This document shows, in pieces, positions 19,735 to 30,856 of a stretch of 64,000 bases of DNA; the first letter of the stretch is position 1, and each line of letters begins with the position of its first letter. A program made the position numbers and the translations under genes. Under the pieces are notes generated by a model. That model had not been told where the DNA came from, searched no databases, and was given only the letters and a program-made list of their open reading frames with translations. Location of the stretch: positions 26,104,001-26,168,000 of the forward strand of contig OX485804.1 in the NCBI GenBank assembly GCA_950295325.1, written 5' to 3'. The stretch is from Polytrichum commune. Its lineage: Eukaryota; Streptophyta; Polytrichopsida; Polytrichales; Polytrichaceae.

Positions 19735-20098
19735 CGGCGCTCTTGTACCTTGTTTTCATTTGGGTTTTTATTAACTTCCGCTGTGTAATTGTTATGATGG
19801 TAATTTTTTTGGAGGGTGTTGCGATCCTGGGGGTCGCGTCTCGCCTCGTCTCGTCTCGTCTCCTTCCGGCCTAGCAGAGGGAGGCAGCCTGCTGCCTAGG
19901 CAGTGTGCTGCCTAGGCAGTGAGCGTCGCACAGGAGAGTTACGTCGTCTCCTGTGGCTCTCAGACACGAGGTTAATTTTTCTGTTGGGGAAAGCTACTGG
20001 GGGGTAGAATTGTTTTGTCTCATGTTTTGGTTTTTATTGTACAGGACCGCGTGAGCAGTCCCGCAAATTTTTGACATTGTATTTTGTGTGTTTATGTT

Positions 20099-20121
20099 AT
20101 GGCCATCGAGGATATGGACAC
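20099..20121 (+). pseudogene. First codons of gag, cut off by the solo LTR
   Basis: An ATG at 20099 is followed by seven codons (MAIEDMDT-like) ending at the insertion point. The frame carries on after the solo LTR at 22227, where the next codons follow a near-copy of the target duplication. This makes 20099 the likely original gag start. Confidence 0.55.
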
Positions 20122-22226
20122 TGTCGAGGTCACCTTCAAACCCTCAGCAACTTAGACGGTGTAACCCGCTGCTGACCGGTTTACATGGACACTACACTTA
20201 TCTAAATTAACTTTTGAAGGTGTTTCCTCTTGGATAAATCTCTAAGGAGAAAGTAGCCTAAGCTTTCAAGCTTATGTTCCCCGAAATCCTAATGTCGAGG
20301 TTAAGTGTTATGAATGAAGAGAATGTTCTTTTGTAATCAATAACAACATTCTTCCATTCATTTATAAATCCTCAACCAAAGTTCTCAATCACATTACTTT
20401 GAGAGTTTTCATTTAACAATTCATTGCAATGCCTTCAAAGTGGAAGTTGACTACTTGATGGTCTTTAATTTCTTCGTTTCTCGAATGATGGCTTTGAAAT
20501 CCTCTTAATGTCTTCATTCTTCTAAAGTTCATTTTTGTCTGGTTTTCCTTTGTATTCTCTACTCATGAGAGTTTAGTTCTTCATTCTTGAATATCTCTAA
20601 ATTCCTAGGAAGGATCTTCTCTAATCTTCCTATTCTCTTGAGTGCTTCGGTCTTGGATTCCTTACGCAATCTTCTTTGTCTTCACGATGAACTTCGGATT
20701 TTGTCAATCTCTTAGCATCTTCACTTTTGATATCTTGACATCTCCTTAGACCCAAAAGGTATCTTAGATCTTGGTTAGAAAGTTCGTTTAAACCTTTAGT
20801 CCTCAAAAGGGCTTCAAACTTGCGGTCTTGGTCTCGGGCTTGCGGTCCTCTGGTCCCGCGGGCCCTCAGTCTCCAAATCTTGAAGAAAGCTTTTAATGTC
20901 TTCAAGTCTTTTCTTGTAGTCCTTGATTTCGTAATCTCTTGAAAAGACCTTCAAATCCTAAAGTCCTCTCGGCCTCTGGTACCGTGGTCCTTCAGTCGCG
21001 CGGGCCCTCAGATTTTAAGACCGGCGTCGCGCCTCCGCGATTCTTCGAACTCGTTTGTTGCGGATCTTAATTTAAAGACCGGCTCCGATCAATTCCCTGG
21101 ACCTTCGGTCTCGTGGGCCTTCAAGGTCGCGGGCCTTCAACTCGAAGACCGGCGAAAACAAACTTGCGGACTTTCAATTCGAAAGCCGGCTTCGAGCAAT
21201 CTTGCGGACCTTCAAATTAAGGCTGGCTTCGTGCAATCTTGCGGACCTTCAATCAAGGCCGGCTTCGATGACGCTCACGTAGGAATGTTGGAAATGATTA
21301 ATGAGGTGCTATAGGGGTCCGTAGTGCCCCCTTTATATAGGTTTTGAAATCTTATAATTGGTTGAATTAGCGGTTAGGTGTGGCCCCTAATGCCAAATGT
21401 CTAATTAGGCTAATTTTAGTCTGAATTAAGGCTGTAGTTTAAATTTAGGTCTGTCGGATCTATTTACAGAACTCACACGTGCTAAATATAGATGTTAGTA
21501 TGGAGAAGATTGGTTAGGTTCTTCTAATTTCCTAGATGTGCCTAGGTGTGTTCGGTTACCATTCATGAGCCATCCATCCCAAATCTCATCCTTTCATTGC
21601 TTAGATGGTTAAAGCGGTTAATGTCATCCAAGGGATGGAAATCCCTTGGCATTGTCTTTCATCCACACGCGTTAGTAAGTACGTGTCCACTCATTGTTGG
21701 TTAACTACTAAGTGGTCACTTCCTATAATCACTAAGTGCTTGCCTCTCATCCACGAAGTGACTACATCATCACTAATCTCTAACCTAACTTACTAATGTC
21801 TTCATCCGTTCCCCAACGGTCTCGTCCTTGGTTCCCGCTGACTAGCTCCGTTCCAACGGTTGGGCTCCCGTTCCCGCCGGCCACACGTCCCGTTCCCGGT
21901 CCCCTTTACCCTCCACGTGGCACCCGTAGGTTGCCTTCCGTAGATACTCGGGCTCCATATAACCGGGGTCTAGAGTCCCGGCCTCGACCTGTCCCGGCCT
22001 TGCGACTTCCCCCAGATACCCGGTTGTTACCTGCTGCTCGCCCTCGTAACCCACCACCTGGCTCCTCCCTCTCTTCTCTCGGCCAACGCTCCTGTCTTCT
22101 CGCTTTGGTCACTCGTCATCTCTCCTCCCCCTTTCGGAACGCTGGTCTCCTGCTTGCTGTTTGCTGATTCCTTCTTCCTTCGAGGCCTCTGTTTGGTCAA
22201 TCCGGCATCTGGGTTTGAGATGTACA
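20122..22226 (-). mobile_element. Reversed solo LTR of the Tat-like family, diverged
   Basis: About 2.1 kb on the minus strand is homologous to the 2.3-kb LTR of the large element. The reverse complement shows the same end (GCTGAGGGTTTGAAGGTGACC, within the terminal 30 bp), the same CGACATTAGGATTTCGGGGAA block near 20290 and a TATATAAAGGGGG box near 21335. It starts TG and ends CA. Flanks are GACAC (20117-20121) and GATAC (22227-22231), a five-base duplication with one mismatch. No internal genes are present, so it is a solo LTR left by recombination between LTRs. The leader carries a different tandem repeat (about 21000-21270). It lies within the gag start of the host element. ORFs inside it are not supported. 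Confidence 0.85.
21000..21270. repeat. Degenerate tandem repeats inside the solo LTR
   Basis: Loose units of about 45 bp built on CTTGCGGACCTTCAA and GCCGGCTTCG occur near 21150, 21197 and 21240, with more diverged units before. They occupy the part of the LTR where the large element has its 28-bp array, but the sequence is unrelated. Confidence 0.6.
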
Positions 22227-22231
22227 GATAC

Positions 22232-23338
22232 TTCTGGACCGTCAAGGGAGGATAGTCCTCCCCAAGTTTTCCCGATTGGTACATCCTCTTCACCGAGTGA
22301 TGCAAGTATCCGTAGTTTGGTGGTCCAAGCTATTTAGGATTACTGCAATGGGAAATTGATTGATGACTTAAGTCAATTTCAGCGTGTAGAGCAGCAAGGT
22401 GAAATAACCTTCTCGATTGTGAACACGCATTCCAATCGCTTGGAAACATTGGAATGCCAGGTCCAACTCTTGAAGAAGTATAATGAGGGGGACCGTTCTA
22501 AGTCCACCACAGCTGCTGGCAAGCCGGAACGGTTCAAGGATAAGTCCAAAATTACCATTATGGCTTGGGTCAACCAGATGAAAAAGTTCTTGGTTGCACG
22601 CCGGATTGCTCCGGAGGAGTGGGTCACAATTGCGTCAACATATCTAGAAACCAATGTGTCACAACATTGGGATATGCTTGCATTGGAGCTGGCAGCGGAT
22701 AAGAAAGATCCGCAGCTCTGGGATAACTTCTATGATACTTATTCACTACTTATGGCAATGTCAATCAGGAGTTGGTAGCCCGGAACAAGCTTCGTGTTCT
22801 TAAACAGAAAGGTTCTGTTGAGGACTATGCAAATGAGTTTCAACAGTTGTGCTCACACATTACTAAAAATTTTGTCTCCCGGGGAGATAAGATTGAGAGA
22901 TTCATATCAGGGCTCAAGGAGGATATCCGCAAGAAGGTCTTGGTGGATCCTAAGGGCGATGGTGGGCCATGGGAGGACATCAAGCGTCTCATCAATTATG
23001 TAGTGACTATAGACGCTACGTACACACAAGATGCAAAAGGACGGGACAATGATAAGTCTCATTTTGATGCACCGGTTGTCAAGACCAATGGCCACACAGG
23101 GCCGATTAGAGACAACAAGTCTCGCCGCTCTGAAGGCCGTTCTTCCGCCTTTTACAAGAAGAGTAAGCAGGGTAAAGGGGAGGCCCCTTCGGCAAGAAGC
23201 ACTGACAAAAATGATGGTCTTTGTTTTCAATGTCACAAGGAAAGACACTTGACTAGATATTGTCCTGATGGCAAGAAGAGTGTTGAGCAGCAACCTGCAA
23301 AGAAAGGCAAGAAGCCTTTTCACAAGTCCGACACTTAG
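22232..23338 (+). pseudogene. Gag of the truncated gypsy element
   Basis: The reading frame continues from the ATG at 20099 but meets a TAG at 22335. From about 22356 a long open stretch encodes gag, with motifs such as MAWVNQMKKFL and a WDNFYDTY-like end. A frameshift lies near 22760: the continuation RNKLRVLKQKGSVEDY is in the -1 frame. The C-terminal part carries one zinc knuckle, CFQCHKERHLTRYC (CX2CX4HX4C), in which the usual glycine before the histidine is arginine. The ORF stops at 23336. The gene is non-functional. Confidence 0.8.
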
Positions 23339-23388
23339 GCAGTGGGCTAGTATCAGGACCTGTTCAAATTTCAGAGGGTGTTTTTTAT

Positions 23389-25002
23389 TTGCCTAGTGAT
23401 GCTTTGGAAGTGATTCAGGGCTTAGTCAATAAGCAATTTAATGTAATCGTGTCTGATATTTTGAATAAAGACATTATTTTGCCAACTCCGTTACTCCCAC
23501 TCAGTGATGTGTTAGATATGAACTCCAAAGTTTATGGAGCGTTCTCATTGATTATACCATCAGTGGATGATTTGCAAAGTTTCTTGAGATCTTATTTGCA
23601 CGGTAAAGAAAGAACGCCCTATGAGACCGGTGCTTGTTTTATTGTTGACAAACGTAAAGCAAAAAGTCTTAAGAGAACTCTATCAAGATTTAAGTTGATC
23701 CATCAATTTGAATCAAACTCAGTACAGTGGCATGTTTATTTGGATGAACCTAGGCCACGTGTGTTGAATCAGCTCACTTTGTCTTCTCAACTGATGATGA
23801 GTTTCTTAGGGCAAATAGCTCATCAGGATGCATCTATATTAATGGATAGTGCCGCATCACATTGCTTTGTGAGTTCTGGTTTTGCTAAGACCTTCGGGTT
23901 AAAAGTGAAAAATGACAGTAACACATTGGTATTAGGCAATGGTGATGAAGTCCAAACGGACGACAAGATTAAAATTCATATTAGAATACAGCAATATCAA
24001 AGCCAAATTACTTGCCTGGTGGCAAAGTTAAGTGAAGGCATTGATTTGATATTGGGCAATGATTGGCTAGTGCAGCACAAGACACGCTTGGATTTTGTAT
24101 ATGAATGTTGCATGTTGTATAAGGGCCGCCGTAAAATGACACTGCATGTGAACCCAATGTAATGCCAGAGTCCAAATCCCCTTAGACTCACCGCCATGCA
24201 GTTCAAACGGTCAATTCGGAAGGGAGCAACGTCGTTCTTAGTTCAGTTGACCGCGGTTGGAAACGATGTAGAGGACACAGTGACAACACCTTATGCCACA
24301 GTGTTGGAGGAATATATTGATGTTTTTCAGCCCATACCTACAGGGTTACCTCCAGAGCGGGAAATGGCCCATACTATTCCTTTAGAGCCAGATGGCAAGC
24401 CGCCATTTAGGCCGATCTATAGGTTGAGTCCTCTCGAGCTGCAGGAGGCCAAGAAACAAATCAAGGAGTATTTGGAAAAGGGATGGATAGAACCTAGTTC
24501 ATCGCCTTATGGGTCTCCCATTTTGTTCGTCAAGAAAAAAGATGGAGCACTGCGAATGGTGGTGGATTATGGGGCACTTAATATGCAAACGGTAAAAAAT
24601 TGTTATCCGTTGCCTCGTATTGATGATCTTTTTGACCAATTAGCCGGCTCTACAGTATTTTCATATCTTGATTTGGCACAAGGTTATCACTAGATTAGGA
24701 TATTCGAGGAGGATGCTTCTAAGACGGCGTTTAGAACACCGTTTGGTCATTACCAATTCAAAATATTAAGTTTTGGATTGACCAATGCAGCAGCAACTTT
24801 TCAAGGAGTAATGAATCGTATTTTTCACAAGTTCATTGGAAAATTTGTTTTGGTATATCTGGTTGACATCTTAATTTTTTCAAAGAACGAGGAGGAACAT
24901 GTCAGTCATTTGGCACAAGTACTTCAAATTCTACGAGAAAATCAGTTTTATGCAAAGATGTCTAAGTGTCATTTCATTAATTTTAATTCCATTTTAGAAT
25001 GA
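23389..25002 (+). pseudogene. Protease and reverse transcriptase of the truncated gypsy element
   Basis: The protease is at 23389-24162, with the active-site region ILMDSAASHCFVS, where DSAAS replaces the usual D-S/T-G, and LILGNDWL near its end. After a stop at 24160 the same frame continues into [29 protein letters not shown] and LDLAQGYH, then a TAG at 24691 where a glutamine codon is expected. RT resumes with KTAFRTPFGHYQF and VYLVDILIFS, in which the second catalytic aspartate (YxDD) is valine. The sequence loses similarity at about 24985. The enzyme is dead on three counts. Confidence 0.85.
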
Positions 25003-25155
25003 TAAAACTCTTTTCAATAATAAGTCACAATAAACACAACCTTGGTGCTAATGAGACTTTTGAAATGTTTGACTTCCAATTTAATTACATGTTTTATTGA
25101 CGGTTTAACTTCGCAAAAGGAAGTCCCAATCAATTGCTTATTTATTCAATGGAAG

Positions 25156-25194
<39 letters not shown>

Positions 25195-25740
25195 ATTTGG
25201 ACCTTGAAAATGAAGTGCAATTAATATGGGTTATATAGAGAAGCAACCTTGAATCCTACTGTGAAGGACAACACATATGAAGGACAAAACTGAGTCCTGA
25301 AGGACAATTGCAGTGAAGGACAAGAGTGATGAAGGACAATCGGTCCCAAAGGACAATGTGTAGAAATACTTGCGGAAATAAAAGGCATTAACTAGATTAT
25401 TATAAAATAAACATACTAAAAATAGAAACGTCAATTTTAGTTTCATTTTAGAATGATAATGTCCCTTTCAATGGTAAGTCTCAATAGATATTGCCTCAAT
25501 GTTAATGAGGTTTTTGTAATGTTTTTGACTTCCAAGTTAATTACATGTTTTATTGTCGGTTTCACCTTGAAAATGAAATCCCAATCAATTGCTTATTACT
25601 CACTGGAAGTGAACATATATATTGGATTTTGGACCTTGAAGATGAAGTGCATTCAATATGGGTTATATGGAGAAGCGGCCTTCAATCCTACTGAAGGACA
25701 ATTGTAGTGAAGGACAACACCATGGTATTGAGTTTTTTTT
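24985..25740. repeat. Direct duplication, two about 300-450 bp copies
   Basis: A segment starting TTTTAGAATGATAA (about 24990) recurs at about 25440. Both copies go on through AATTACATGTTTTATTG, CCCAATCAATTGCTTATT, GGAAGTGAA and GGGTTATAT to a run of GAAGGACAA words. The first copy has a (TA)n expansion (25159-25190) and more GAAGGACAA words. The left edge coincides with the truncation of RT. The copies are about 85% alike by eye. Their nature is unknown. Confidence 0.65.
25159..25190. repeat. (TA)n microsatellite
   Basis: About 16 AT dinucleotides in the first copy of the direct duplication; absent from the second copy. Confidence 0.9.
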
Positions 25741-25932
25741 GCTAAAAGGCAATTGCTATTTTATTGAAGTGGCAGACATCAAGGAAGACAAGCATTTGGG
25801 AAGAGATGTCGGGCAGCGTTGCCCGAACTGCGTGGGCAAGGACGCGAAAAGTTTTAGGGGGCAGAGACGGTGGTGGGCCCCACCAGCGTCTGTCACGCCG
25901 GACAGAGCTCGTTGGGGTCTCTTTAGCGTCTG

Positions 25933-25949
25933 CCCCCCCCCCCCCCCCC
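25933..25949. repeat. C17 homopolymer
   Basis: Seventeen consecutive C. Other plus-strand C runs of 12-13 lie at 26185, 27534 and 44531. Confidence 0.9.
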
Positions 25950-26951
25950 TCTACCTTATGTATGTGGGCATGGTTCAACGACATTACCCTGCAATGGCAG
26001 GCTGCCATGCTTGTCACATGCAAAGGATGAGTTTGTTAGGGATCAGAGATTTTTTTCAAAAGGAGTAAACAAAATTAGAAAGTCCAAATTTGAATGCATT
26101 GAAGTTTTAACTTAAGATGAATAGATCTCAAACTGATAGGTGGCAAGTTTAAGGATTCGCAGTGATGTTCGAGCTCTCACTGGACCCCCCCCCCCCCTTC
26201 CCCTAACATAGGTTCCTTTGGTTGTAATTTAGGGTAATATGCTTCCTTGAATTTGGTAGGCAAGACAAGTGCTCCCAAGCAGAGTTTGGGAAGTTTTTGA
26301 AGCCTTAGTGGCTAATTGCCGGTAGTTGCTACGAAGGGTTGGATTTTTTCCAATTTACATCGGCAAGAGCCGGTCTTTTGTAAGATCAATCGGCCAATTG
26401 CCTATATTTTCATATTTTCATTGGTCAATATCTGATTAAATGGAATTCATACCAACACTAATTGTTTAAAAAATGTATGAAAAGTTATTAGAAATAATTT
26501 CTTAGTACAAAATCTTGAATAAGTGAAAAGAAAGGCATGTTCAAAATTTTAAATTTGAAGAGTTAATATTCTTGGCAGGAATTGAACCTAGCAATGCCTT
26601 CACCGCTTGAAGGCCAAGGGTCCCCCAATTCTTCATAGAAGCAATTGGATTTGGTCATGGAAAGGTTGCATAATTCAAAAAGTTTAAGGTTTAGGGTACT
26701 TCCTCAAGTGCATCATCAGATGCCCCAGACAAATAGCGCTCTGGATGCTTCCAACTGAAATCCAGTATCTCACAAGAAGAATCGGCTACATTTCCGGGAC
26801 ATTTTTTGGTCCATCGGCTAATTGCCGGAGGATTGAAATTACAGTCGGATTGCATCCAATGGTTGGAAATTTGGACCGGCCATGAGGGGAAATCCATCGG
26901 CTGATAATGAACTAGCCGTCGGTTTTCCCCGAACATAGCTCCCAAGTGGCT

Positions 26952-27060
26952 CCGTGGGCTTAGCTCAATGACAAAAGTTGGCTTCGGTTATGTGGGCGTC
27001 TACATAAACTCATTCATCATGGGGGAAGGGTTACAATCAAACCAAACCCCTTACAAGGTT
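26952..27060 (+). repeat. Possible degenerate tRNA-derived SINE head
   Basis: GGGCTTAGCTCAATG (26956-26970) matches a tRNA D-arm / pol III A box. GGGTTACAATCAAACC (about 27028) weakly resembles a B box. The spacing is long and there is no clear target duplication, so this is only a suggestion. Confidence 0.25.
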
Positions 27061-27261
27061 GATGATCAATTCATTGTAAGTAAATTCCCATGAACATATT
27101 TCAAATCTCTTATGCAATTCCTAAAGTTGGATCATATTAAGCTCCACATGCTATAGATTAGTTCACTACGTTTTCATCTTCCTAGTGGAAGAGTTTATAT
27201 AGATTATATCAAGATACCTTGACCACAAAGCTTTGCAGGATATGCATGTAGGTATGTATAT

Positions 27262-27733
27262 TGATATGTGCAATTAGGTCGCCACATGTTAAATGTATTG
27301 AATTTTCACAGCCACAGATGACATAGCCATTCGTAACCTTCATGCATTCATAGATAAAGAACACATTATTTATTTTTGGCACAAATTGCAAATTCAGTTG
27401 CAAAGAGAACTCAAAATACAACCAACCCGGACGAAACAACGCGACCCGAGTGGAAATCAAGAAGTAATGCTCATCTGAGGCCCATCCTTCCAAGTAACGA
27501 TTGAGTTGCTTTGGGTCACAATAGGACCTTTGACCCCCCCCCCCCTCCCTTCTTATCAAGTAAGATTTGTTAAGAATGTCATGGTAGGCCACGTCCGGGG
27601 CTTTTTCCAAGTCCCTAAGTGTCCGTTTTCAATCCTCCCGTGAATCCTGCAAGGCATCCCAAATGATTCGACGTGTTTTCTCAACGGGCCAAGAGCTGAC
27701 CTTTCCACAAAGGCAACCTAATTGCATATATCA
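27262..27733. mobile_element. MITE family A, copy 1 (about 472 bp)
   Basis: The left end TGATATGTGCAATTAGGTCG (27262) is mirrored by CCTAATTGCATATATCA, ending at 27733. The 22-bp inverted arms differ at two positions. The interior has no coding sequence and includes a C12 run. Two further elements with the same ends are at 29593 and 49544. The class is unassigned because I see no clear target duplication. Confidence 0.65.
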
Positions 27734-27769
27734 ACGTACACAAGTCCCACGCAATAAAACAAGAAAAAC

Positions 27770-28000
27770 CGACCTCTAGTTACATACGAACCGATTGCGT
27801 TTCGAGAAACAACCGGTTGAAGCTCAAGACTCTAAGAAACATACCGATCATTTTGAAGGAGTTGAGATCGAGAACTCACCTCGAGTTCATGAAGAAAAAC
27901 CGAAAGATGCCAACATGTAACCGGTGAAAGGAAAGGACTCGGAAACCCTAGGATCTCGACCACTCATGCCCTAAAACCTCCCCGGACACCGACCGGTTCC
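27770..28000 (+). repeat. Interspersed repeat family C, copy 1
   Basis: This segment shares AACCGGTTGA-like, CGATCATTTTGAAGGA, AAACCGAAAGATG, CAACATGTAACCGG and ACCCTAGGATCTCGAC blocks in the same order with 37180-37360, 62160-62375 and, reversed, 43560-43745. It is the most GC-rich copy. I see no terminal repeats or ORF, so the class is unknown. Confidence 0.6.
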
Positions 28001-28915
28001 ATGGATTCATGTTGCATGCAAAAGATCAATATGCTAGATATCCAAGATGAGAGTCGATGTAGTGTCATCGCCATGCTAAATAAGTACATTTCACAAGCTG
28101 TACACTCATAGTGGACAGATGAAAGCCCCAATAAAACACACAGAGAGTCTTCCCTCCTGGTCATTGTACTGTTGAGTCTCAAAAAATGTGCTAAAAACTT
28201 GCAGATGTTGTCAAATTTTATCCATTTTCAATGCTCTTCCTATGCTGACTTTGCAAGAGCACCTGCCACCGCCTGCCAGCCATGTCCAAAGTTATTACAT
28301 TCAGCAGACACGCCAGAGCATACACTCTGAACTCCGTAGTATCACACCTGTGGCAATCTAAGTGCACGTGACATTACGGAGTTTTGTAGGGTTATCATGG
28401 ATGCGTGGTATTATAGAATTAATGTAGCATGTGACACTGTGGAATACCACAGAGGAGAATCAGGAGATGTGGGGATAATTTGAGTTCGTTCACCCGTCAC
28501 TTAAGTTGGTGTGGTCCACTCCACTTGGCCTTTCCCGGGCGATGTGGTGGATGCATGCACCAACATCCAACAAGTGGCAGAAGAAGGAGAAGAATGAGAA
28601 GAATAAGAAGGTGACACTTGACATGTTGACACATGGCACGATGCGAGGGTGTGGGTTGACTTCTTGGGTGGTTTGCATTGGTGACAGTTTTCGTGATATA
28701 AGGGAGAGAAATGTGACAATAAGGAGTGAGGTTTGAACTACGAGCGTCTGTTTCTTAGGTTTTGGGATACCAGAGAGTGTGTGACGTTATGGAGGTTGAT
28801 ATTACGGAGTTTTGGGTGTATTCCCATGCATATAAGCTACCTACAAATTTGGCATCGTAGGAAGGAACTTATAGTAACTTCATGATGCTTTGAAGCAACC
28901 CCGCGTGGAGAAAAA
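28001..28915. other. Spacer, nothing recognised
   Basis: No supported gene. Short ORFs around 28500-28740 on both strands overlap each other and have no recognisable domain. Confidence 0.5.
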
Positions 28916-29146
28916 GGGAATTATTGTATGCGAGCGCACCTCTTATTCATTCAACATAAAAGCCTTGAAATAGTGTGCATCATGGAGGATATGTTTTTCA
29001 TACTTGATGGACACCGGAATTATCTCCAAAGACCTCGAATGAGTCTACTCAAGGTCATTTGAGATGAATTGGCGACAAACCAATAACGAGGGGGTCAAGT
29101 TTTTATGCTCGATGGATGAGAGGTACGCTTATGTGAGATGATTCCC
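28916..29146. mobile_element. MITE family B, copy 1 (231 bp)
   Basis: Inverted arms of about 46 bp: GGGAATTATTGTATGCGAGC at 28916 onward and GCTTATGTGAGATGATTCCC ending at 29146, with TTCAACATAAAA facing TTTTATGCTCGA inside. There is no ORF. A second copy of exactly the same length is at 49656-49886. Confidence 0.7.
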
Positions 29147-29592
29147 TCTCTCCATCCCACATCGTGTTGTGGGCTTGACTGGATGATAAGTAGTAAGTAT
29201 GTTTTTCACTTGAATGGCCGAGTTGGGTGACAACGCGTGTTCTACTCAAAAAATAAAACCTCCAATGCGCTTTGATTCTCTTGTTTTTAGATTGAATTAG
29301 AAATGTTTAAGTTCATGAATAGGAAAAACAATGATGGTGAAGAAATATACTTTGGTGATAATTGTTGGGTTAACATGAAAACCCTTTGTACAAGGAGAAC
29401 CTTCAAGTTTTAATTTTGCAAACCAATTGGTACAAATTGTTACAAATTCCAATCGACATTTGAAACCCTAGAGAGAGCTTAAGAAAGAAAGAAAAGAAAC
29501 CCAAAATTAAAGGAAAATAAGGGTGAATATTCAGTACTTTCTGAAGGCATAACCAACAGGTGGTCTCTTTCATTTAAAGTTCATCTACACAT

Positions 29593-29789
29593 TGATATGT
29601 GCAAATGGGTTGGCCTTGCAAATTGCCTCCAGTCAAACCAAATCCCCAAACTTATAACTGTTGTTGATTCATCCATATAGCAACCACAATATAAAAACGT
29701 CTCTTGTAATGTTGTATACGTGGTACTAAATAGTCCGAAGAGTGTGGAATGTTGATAAATTAGCATGGGTCAACCTAATTGCACATTTA
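29593..29789. mobile_element. MITE family A, copy 2 (197 bp)
   Basis: Left end TGATATGTGCAAATGGGTTG; right end AACCTAATTGCACATTTA. It is the short form of the family, without insertion. Confidence 0.6.
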
Positions 29790-29969
29790 AGTTTAGCTTT
29801 GGCTTCGGAAAGAAGTTAGGATCTTTACCAATTGTTTCTAAATTGCCCGTATCCCTAAAACTCCAACTTAGTTCAAAGTTCAAAGAAAAGCATTTGGCCA
29901 CAACTGGATGGGCTCAGAGCAAACTAGGCAAAGATGTCCAGAGACGAAGGTCACCTCACAAATGCTCGA

Positions 29970-30046
29970 CACGTGGAGGCATCTTTCCGACATCATCGTG
30001 ACCGTTGGATCACCATCGATCTAACGGTCATAACCTCAAGCACGTG
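29970..30046 (+). promoter_or_regulatory. Two G-box motifs upstream of the universal stress protein gene
   Basis: CACGTG occurs at 29970-29975 (GACACGTGGA) and 30041-30046 (AGCACGTGAC), the cores of bZIP/bHLH and ABA-response elements. They are about 810-890 bp before the USP start codon. The position suits a stress-responsive promoter, but the intervening sequence and the transcript start are unknown. Confidence 0.4.
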
Positions 30047-30856
30047 ACATTACCTACCGGTGGATTCCGGGTATCAAGAGATGCCCGCTGTTCCTTCAGA
30101 TTGCACGGAACCACCGGTCATCGACGGATATCAAAGGGTATCGGAAATTTCTCGCCGTTGCCGCATAATCAAGATTCCCGGTACGCGTCAAGCAGGCGTG
30201 AGCAATGGGCACATTGCATCTTTTTGTGAAGTTGTCGTCTCCCGAAAAAAGTACATACGCTTAGGAAGACTCTGCGTAAGGTTTAAGTTTGTTGTTGGAA
30301 GAGCGAGGACTAACTTGTTTAGATTTGCGTCAAGGAGGCTACCAAGGAGTATCTTTATACGGATTTTTCAAGAGGTATGTGAAATGCGGAAAGGTTTGTT
30401 GATATTGAGTGCGTTTACTTCTGGTTTGTTGACATGATTGCTTGAGCCTCAAACCTCGTGGATTATTGTTGCTTAAGGTGTTTTCTAAGTGGCGGATAGC
30501 AAGGCCGAGCCCGCCGTTGGTTCTCTTTTTGAGGTGTGGAAATTAAGTGAGAGATTTTCGGGTCTGGAATATCACGTGCGCTCTTCCTTTCTCTTCCTGT
30601 CTACAACGAGCTTCACAAACTCGTGTCATAAGCTAGGCACGTTGAAGAGTTTCTTGAGTTTCTAAACGGAGTGCTAAGGTGTCTGTCGAAGGTAGAGTTG
30701 ACACTTTGGTACAGAGTGGCAATTTCGTTTTCTTAGATGTTTATTCGTCTCTTCAAGAGATTGTTGTAGCAAAGGGGTTGGTGACAACCAGTGCATATGC
30801 CAAGGTCGCTGACTCCAAGTGGTCTTTTGTTGCCGTGAAGGTCGAGTTTTGCAACC

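Larger units (their letters stand above)
19374..25002 (+). mobile_element. Truncated Ty3/gypsy element with tRNA-iMet-type primer site, split by a solo LTR
   Basis: The element has a 348-bp 5' LTR, a TGGTATCAGAGC primer site, a gag start at 20099, the rest of gag from 22232, protease and most of RT. The sequence stops after the RT palm; RNase H, integrase and a 3' LTR are absent. It is broken by the solo LTR at 20122-22226, a gag frameshift near 22760, a stop between protease and RT, and a stop in RT at 24691. The primer site and gene order fit the chromovirus-type gypsy elements of plants. Confidence 0.8.
25741..27261. other. Repeat-rich spacer with long C runs
   Basis: No supported gene. 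It contains C homopolymers of 17 (25933-25949) and 13 (26185-26197) bases, and an imperfect tRNA-like block at 26952-27060. Open frames here are short and pass through low-complexity sequence. Confidence 0.5.

Noticed and set aside
21796-22167. 123-codon plus-strand ORF, proline/arginine-rich
   Set aside because: It lies inside the reversed solo LTR, antisense to GC-rich U3 sequence, and overlaps other frames.
25658-26068. Overlapping ORFs on both strands around the C17 run
   Set aside because: They read through a homopolymer giving poly-Pro or poly-Gly; no domain.
30060-30437. 125-codon ORF upstream of the USP gene
   Set aside because: No recognisable motif, overlapped by another ORF, and situated where a promoter or 5' UTR is expected.
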